DNA from: Candidatus Nomurabacteria bacterium
GTDB lineage: Bacteria > Patescibacteriota > Minisyncoccia > Phycocordibacterales > UBA9973
Assembly (NCBI GenBank): GCA_023267515.1
Contig: JAHFNF010000006.1
Span: forward strand, 1 to 8,179
Direction: 5' to 3'
Length of the DNA: 8,179 nucleotides
Below the pieces are notes generated by a model. That model did no database searches and was not told where the DNA came from. It saw only the letters and a list, made by a program, of their open reading frames with translations. Below, piece after piece: positions 5,832 to 8,179 of this stretch. The first letter of the stretch is position 1. The number at the start of each line of letters is the position of its first letter. Made by a program: the position numbers and the translations under genes.

Positions 5832-6620
5832 ATGGCAGAAAAAATGGAATTTACAAATGCGAATAGTAATATTGAGGAAATCCAGCAGAAATTAAGAAAA
5901 GAATTTCTTGGTAAAATTAAATCCCTCCGAGATTACAGCGCTATTTGCAAAGAATTTTTTGAAAAGACAGGTATATCCTTGAAAATCTTACAGAAAGACT
6001 CCGCTAATTTTGAGGAGAATAGAAGTAAATTAAATACAGAGCCGGGTGTGGTGATATCAAACCACCCTAGCCTTTTTGACGTTACAGCGGTCAGTTCTTT
6101 AATAACAAGAGATGATGTTTTAGCAATCTCCAATGAGGCGCATTTATGGAAAGGTACTACGCTTGAAAAAAACTATATTGAAACACCTCACGAACCGTAT
6201 AAAATAAAAAAGGCTTTTACTTTAGCTAAAGAACATATTAAAAACGGAGGTTTATTTCGTCTTTTTCCGTCAGGAGGTGAGGAAAATAGTACAGGAATTT
6301 TTAAATTTAAGAGTGGCTTTAAAAATATGCTTCTTGATGGCTCTTTGGATAAAGATACAATGATTTACTGTTTTAATGTAAAAGGTCAGAGTACTCAAAT
6401 GTCCTTTGAAGAGAAGGGGGAGTACCGAAAGAAGTATTTTGCGTATTTCTTTCTAAAAGCGGCCAACCAGGATACAACAGTTTTAGGGGAGCTTCCTCCT
6501 TTGGAAATTATTTTAGATGAGAAATATACAAAGGCCGAGGAGTGGATGTCAGTACTAGAAAAGAATCCCCAAGATCCAAACACTGCCCTAACCGAGCATT
6601 ATTTAGAGTTGTTTAAGTAA
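5832..6620 (+). CDS. PlsC-like lysophospholipid acyltransferase superfamily protein
   Basis: A 262-residue protein with the hallmarks of the glycerolipid acyltransferase (PlsC/LPLAT) superfamily, which transfers acyl chains to lysophospholipids or related acceptors. The catalytic HX4D motif is His78-Asp83 in NHPSLFD. The second signature, normally FPEG with Thr/Ser following, appears as FPSGGEENS from Phe145, with Ser147 replacing the usual Glu and an acidic pair two residues later. There is no clear N-terminal membrane helix, so it is probably cytosolic or peripherally membrane-bound. In-frame ATGs occur at 5778, 5832 and 5844; 5832 avoids overlap with the transporter gene and is preferred, but no Shine-Dalgarno distinguishes 5832 from 5844. 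The next gene starts three bases after the stop. The assignment rests on two short motifs in the right order and spacing; substrate and acyl donor are unknown. Confidence 0.72.
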   Translation: MAEKMEFTNANSNIEEIQQKLRKEFLGKIKSLRDYSAICKEFFEKTGISLKILQKDSANFEENRSKLNTEPGVVISNHPSLFDVTAVSSLITRDDVLAISNEAHLWKGTTLEKNYIETPHEPYKIKKAFTLAKEHIKNGGLFRLFPSGGEENSTGIFKFKSGFKNMLLDGSLDKDTMIYCFNVKGQSTQMSFEEKGEYRKKYFAYFFLKAANQDTTVLGELPPLEIILDEKYTKAEEWMSVLEKNPQDPNTALTEHYLELFK

Positions 6621-6623
6621 TTT

Positions 6624-7244
6624 ATGAAAAAAGTACAAATATTAATAATTCGTGGTGGAATGACTTTCAAGAACAGGAAAGATTATTTACGTTTTCTAAA
6701 AACTAGGAAGATTTTAATAAGCGAAAAAATAAACTGGAATGGCGAATATATAAAAAAACAACTTGGTAGTAGATTTGAAATTATTAAACCCCGTATGCCT
6801 TTGGAGGACTATTCTAGATATCAAGAATGGAAAATTCACTTTGAAAGACATTTTCCTTATTTGAGGAGTAATATTATTTTAATTGGAAGTTCACTAGGCG
6901 GCATTTTTCTTGCAAAATATTTATCTGAAAACATATTCCCAAAAAAAATACTAGCAGTTTACTTAGTCTGTCCGCCATTTGATAATACTGTGACAGGGGA
7001 GGATTTAGCAGGAGGTTTTAAACTTAAATCAGACTTGTCCTTAGTCGGGAGAAATTGTAAAAACACCACTTTATTGTTTTCAAAGGATGACAAAACTGTT
7101 CCAGTCTCTCACGCAGAGAAATATAGAAAAAAACTAAAAAACGCAAAGATTATAATATACAAAAGCAAAAATGGCCATTTTCGCATTTCAAAGTTTCCAG
7201 AGATTGTCAAGATGATTAAAAATGATGTAAAAAATGTAAAGTAA
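6624..7244 (+). CDS. Small serine alpha/beta hydrolase (RBBP9/YdeN-like)
   Basis: A 206-residue single-domain hydrolase. The nucleophile elbow GSSLGG places Ser90 as the catalytic serine (G-x-S-x-G). A late acidic site, Asp155-Asp156 in SKDDKTVP, and His185 in NGHF complete a triad in the order and spacing typical of RBBP9/YdeN-type hydrolases, where VP follows the acid and GHF carries the histidine. The N-terminal strand VQILIIRGG likely supplies the oxyanion hole. There is no lid insertion, signal peptide or membrane helix, so a cytosolic esterase-like or peptidase-like enzyme is expected. The substrate is unknown. The start at 6624 is three bases after the previous stop and lacks a Shine-Dalgarno, so translation probably depends on coupling or on AT-rich leader sequence. 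Confidence 0.8.
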   Translation: MKKVQILIIRGGMTFKNRKDYLRFLKTRKILISEKINWNGEYIKKQLGSRFEIIKPRMPLEDYSRYQEWKIHFERHFPYLRSNIILIGSSLGGIFLAKYLSENIFPKKILAVYLVCPPFDNTVTGEDLAGGFKLKSDLSLVGRNCKNTTLLFSKDDKTVPVSHAEKYRKKLKNAKIIIYKSKNGHFRISKFPEIVKMIKNDVKNVK

Positions 7245-7247
7245 TAT

Positions 7248-7892
7248 ATGAAATTAATACTTTTTGGTGGAGCGGAAATTGGGCACGGGCAGGTGAGATC
7301 TGAGCTCAAAATGATTGAAAAAGTCATAAAGCGGTTGAAACCTAAACAAGTCCTTCATATTCCTTTTTGTCGGATAGTTGCCACAGAAAAGGAATGGGAC
7401 GGAGATTACTTTAATAAGCATATTCATCTTAAAGGAGTGCAGTATTTAAATGCAAAAAACGGGAGTGATATAGCAAAAGCGAAAAAACCTTTGATTTTTG
7501 TGAGTGGTGGCACAAATAAAGAAAATTTAATGAAAAAACTTAAAGCCAATCCGAAACTAATGCATTTGGTAAAAAACGCCAAGTATATAATTGGGGAGTC
7601 AGGAGGGGCAACAGTTCTGGGTACTTATTTTAGATCCAAAGACAGAAGTGGAAAAATAAAGATGGCAAAAGGTCTGAACTTTATAAAAAATACTGTTTTC
7701 AAAGCGCACTATATAGAACGTAAAAGACAAAAAGAACTTCTTCAAGATATGAAATATTCTGGTGTTAAATACGGCCTAGGAGTGGACTCAATGAATGCGA
7801 TAGAGTTTAGTGCCTCAGAATTCCCTAAAAAACATAAAAAAATAGGAAACGGAAGAATAAAAATAATCAAATGGAATTCCAGGAACTTGTAG
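7248..7892 (+). CDS. Peptidase S51 family (dipeptidase E/cyanophycinase-like) protein
   Basis: A 214-residue protein of the class I glutamine-amidotransferase-like fold used by S51 serine peptidases such as aspartyl dipeptidase PepE. The N-terminus MKLILFGGAE, the central VSGGTNKENLM, and the nucleophile elbow IIGESGGA with Ser118 all match the family plan. His154 (AHYIERKRQ) lies 36 residues after the serine, close to the 37 between Ser120 and His157 in Salmonella PepE. Asp132 is a candidate for the third triad member. The elbow departs from the usual GxSAGA in having Gly instead of Ala after the serine. No signal peptide is seen, so it is probably cytosolic, acting on small peptides; specificity cannot be read from the sequence. 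It starts three bases after the hydrolase stop and its last 22 bases overlap the next gene in another frame. Confidence 0.82.
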   Translation: MKLILFGGAEIGHGQVRSELKMIEKVIKRLKPKQVLHIPFCRIVATEKEWDGDYFNKHIHLKGVQYLNAKNGSDIAKAKKPLIFVSGGTNKENLMKKLKANPKLMHLVKNAKYIIGESGGATVLGTYFRSKDRSGKIKMAKGLNFIKNTVFKAHYIERKRQKELLQDMKYSGVKYGLGVDSMNAIEFSASEFPKKHKKIGNGRIKIIKWNSRNL

Positions 7893-8179
7893 ATAAAGAT
7901 AAATATCAAGTGTTTCTTTTTTCTAGCAGATGCCCTTTTCCGCTCACTTTTGCTTCGCATTTATGGTTTGTAGTGAACAAAAAAGGAGTTTTGTCCAGAT
8001 GGGAAGTAGTGCATTATAAAAAACCAAAAGGTGAAAAAGTTTGGGGGCATTTGGTCTTAAACTTCTTGCCGCCGTTTTCCGGGCTAGGAGTGTTATTTTT
8101 TGAAACAAAATTCCGTTACAAAGGAAAATTATTGGGGCAAATTGAGAGTGATGGGAGAGCTTTGCTGATGATAGATTTA
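7871..8179 (+). CDS. Unrecognised protein, 3' end outside window
   Basis: An open frame of 103 codons starts at ATG 7871 inside the end of the S51 gene and runs without a stop to the window edge. The first residues are MEFQELVDKDKYQVFLFSS. It is rich in aromatic and hydrophobic residues in alternating strand-like segments (VFLFSSRCPFPLTFASHLWF, WEVVHYKK, WGHLVLNFLPPF, LGVLFFETKFRYKGKLLGQ), suggesting a compact mixed-beta soluble domain, not a membrane protein. Invariant-looking His, Trp and Cys residues could be functional. I do not recognise the family with confidence; a faint resemblance to DUF3750-type proteins is possible. The 22-base overlap with the upstream gene and the lack of a Shine-Dalgarno suggest coupled translation in the same operon. 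Confidence 0.65.
   Translation, partial: MEFQELVDKDKYQVFLFSSRCPFPLTFASHLWFVVNKKGVLSRWEVVHYKKPKGEKVWGHLVLNFLPPFSGLGVLFFETKFRYKGKLLGQIESDGRALLMIDL

Overview
The window looks like a chromosomal stretch from a small-genome bacterium of the Candidate Phyla Radiation (Patescibacteria, most likely Parcubacteria-like). This is inferred from the moderately AT-rich, Lys/Ile-rich proteins, the tight packing with 1-3 nt gaps, near absence of Shine-Dalgarno sequences, tRNAs without encoded CCA, and the gene mix. No taxonomic marker such as 16S is present. Stop use (TAA, plus one TGA) and a tRNA-Trp with anticodon CCA fit the standard bacterial code.

Layout. Positions 1-2225 (+) hold most of a two-ring Clp/Hsp100 ATPase cut off at its N-terminus by the window edge. 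It has a ClpB-type coiled-coil middle domain but also a ClpC/ClpA-like Ile-Gly-Phe loop in its second ring. A short spacer with a possible promoter leads to tRNA-Tyr(GUA) at 2269-2352 (+). The alanine racemase gene alr (2355-3491, +) starts only two bases after the tRNA's discriminator base. Convergent to it, one base away, is a FkbM-family methyltransferase (3493-4314, -). This is preceded on its own strand by tRNA-Trp(CCA) (4341-4411, -) and by rpmG, ribosomal protein L33 (4537-4695, -). The rpmG/tRNA-Trp spacer contains two clean hairpins.

Divergent from rpmG, a rightward run of five genes fills the rest: an AI-2E-family membrane transporter with the only consensus Shine-Dalgarno in the window (4781-5818), a PlsC-like acyltransferase (5832-6620), a small serine alpha/beta hydrolase (6624-7244), an S51-family serine peptidase homologue (7248-7892), and an unrecognised gene overlapping it by 22 bases and running off the right edge (7871-8179).

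How they relate. Clp, L33, the tRNAs and Alr are housekeeping functions: protein quality control, translation and D-alanine for peptidoglycan. The last four genes are packed like a single transcription unit and pair an acyltransferase with two small serine hydrolases. A shared role is suggested only by the packing. I did not find a CRISPR array, insertion sequence, prophage or obvious defence system. The most distinctive features are the hybrid Clp protein and the tRNA-Tyr/alr junction, where tRNA 3' processing would by itself generate a practically leaderless alr mRNA.
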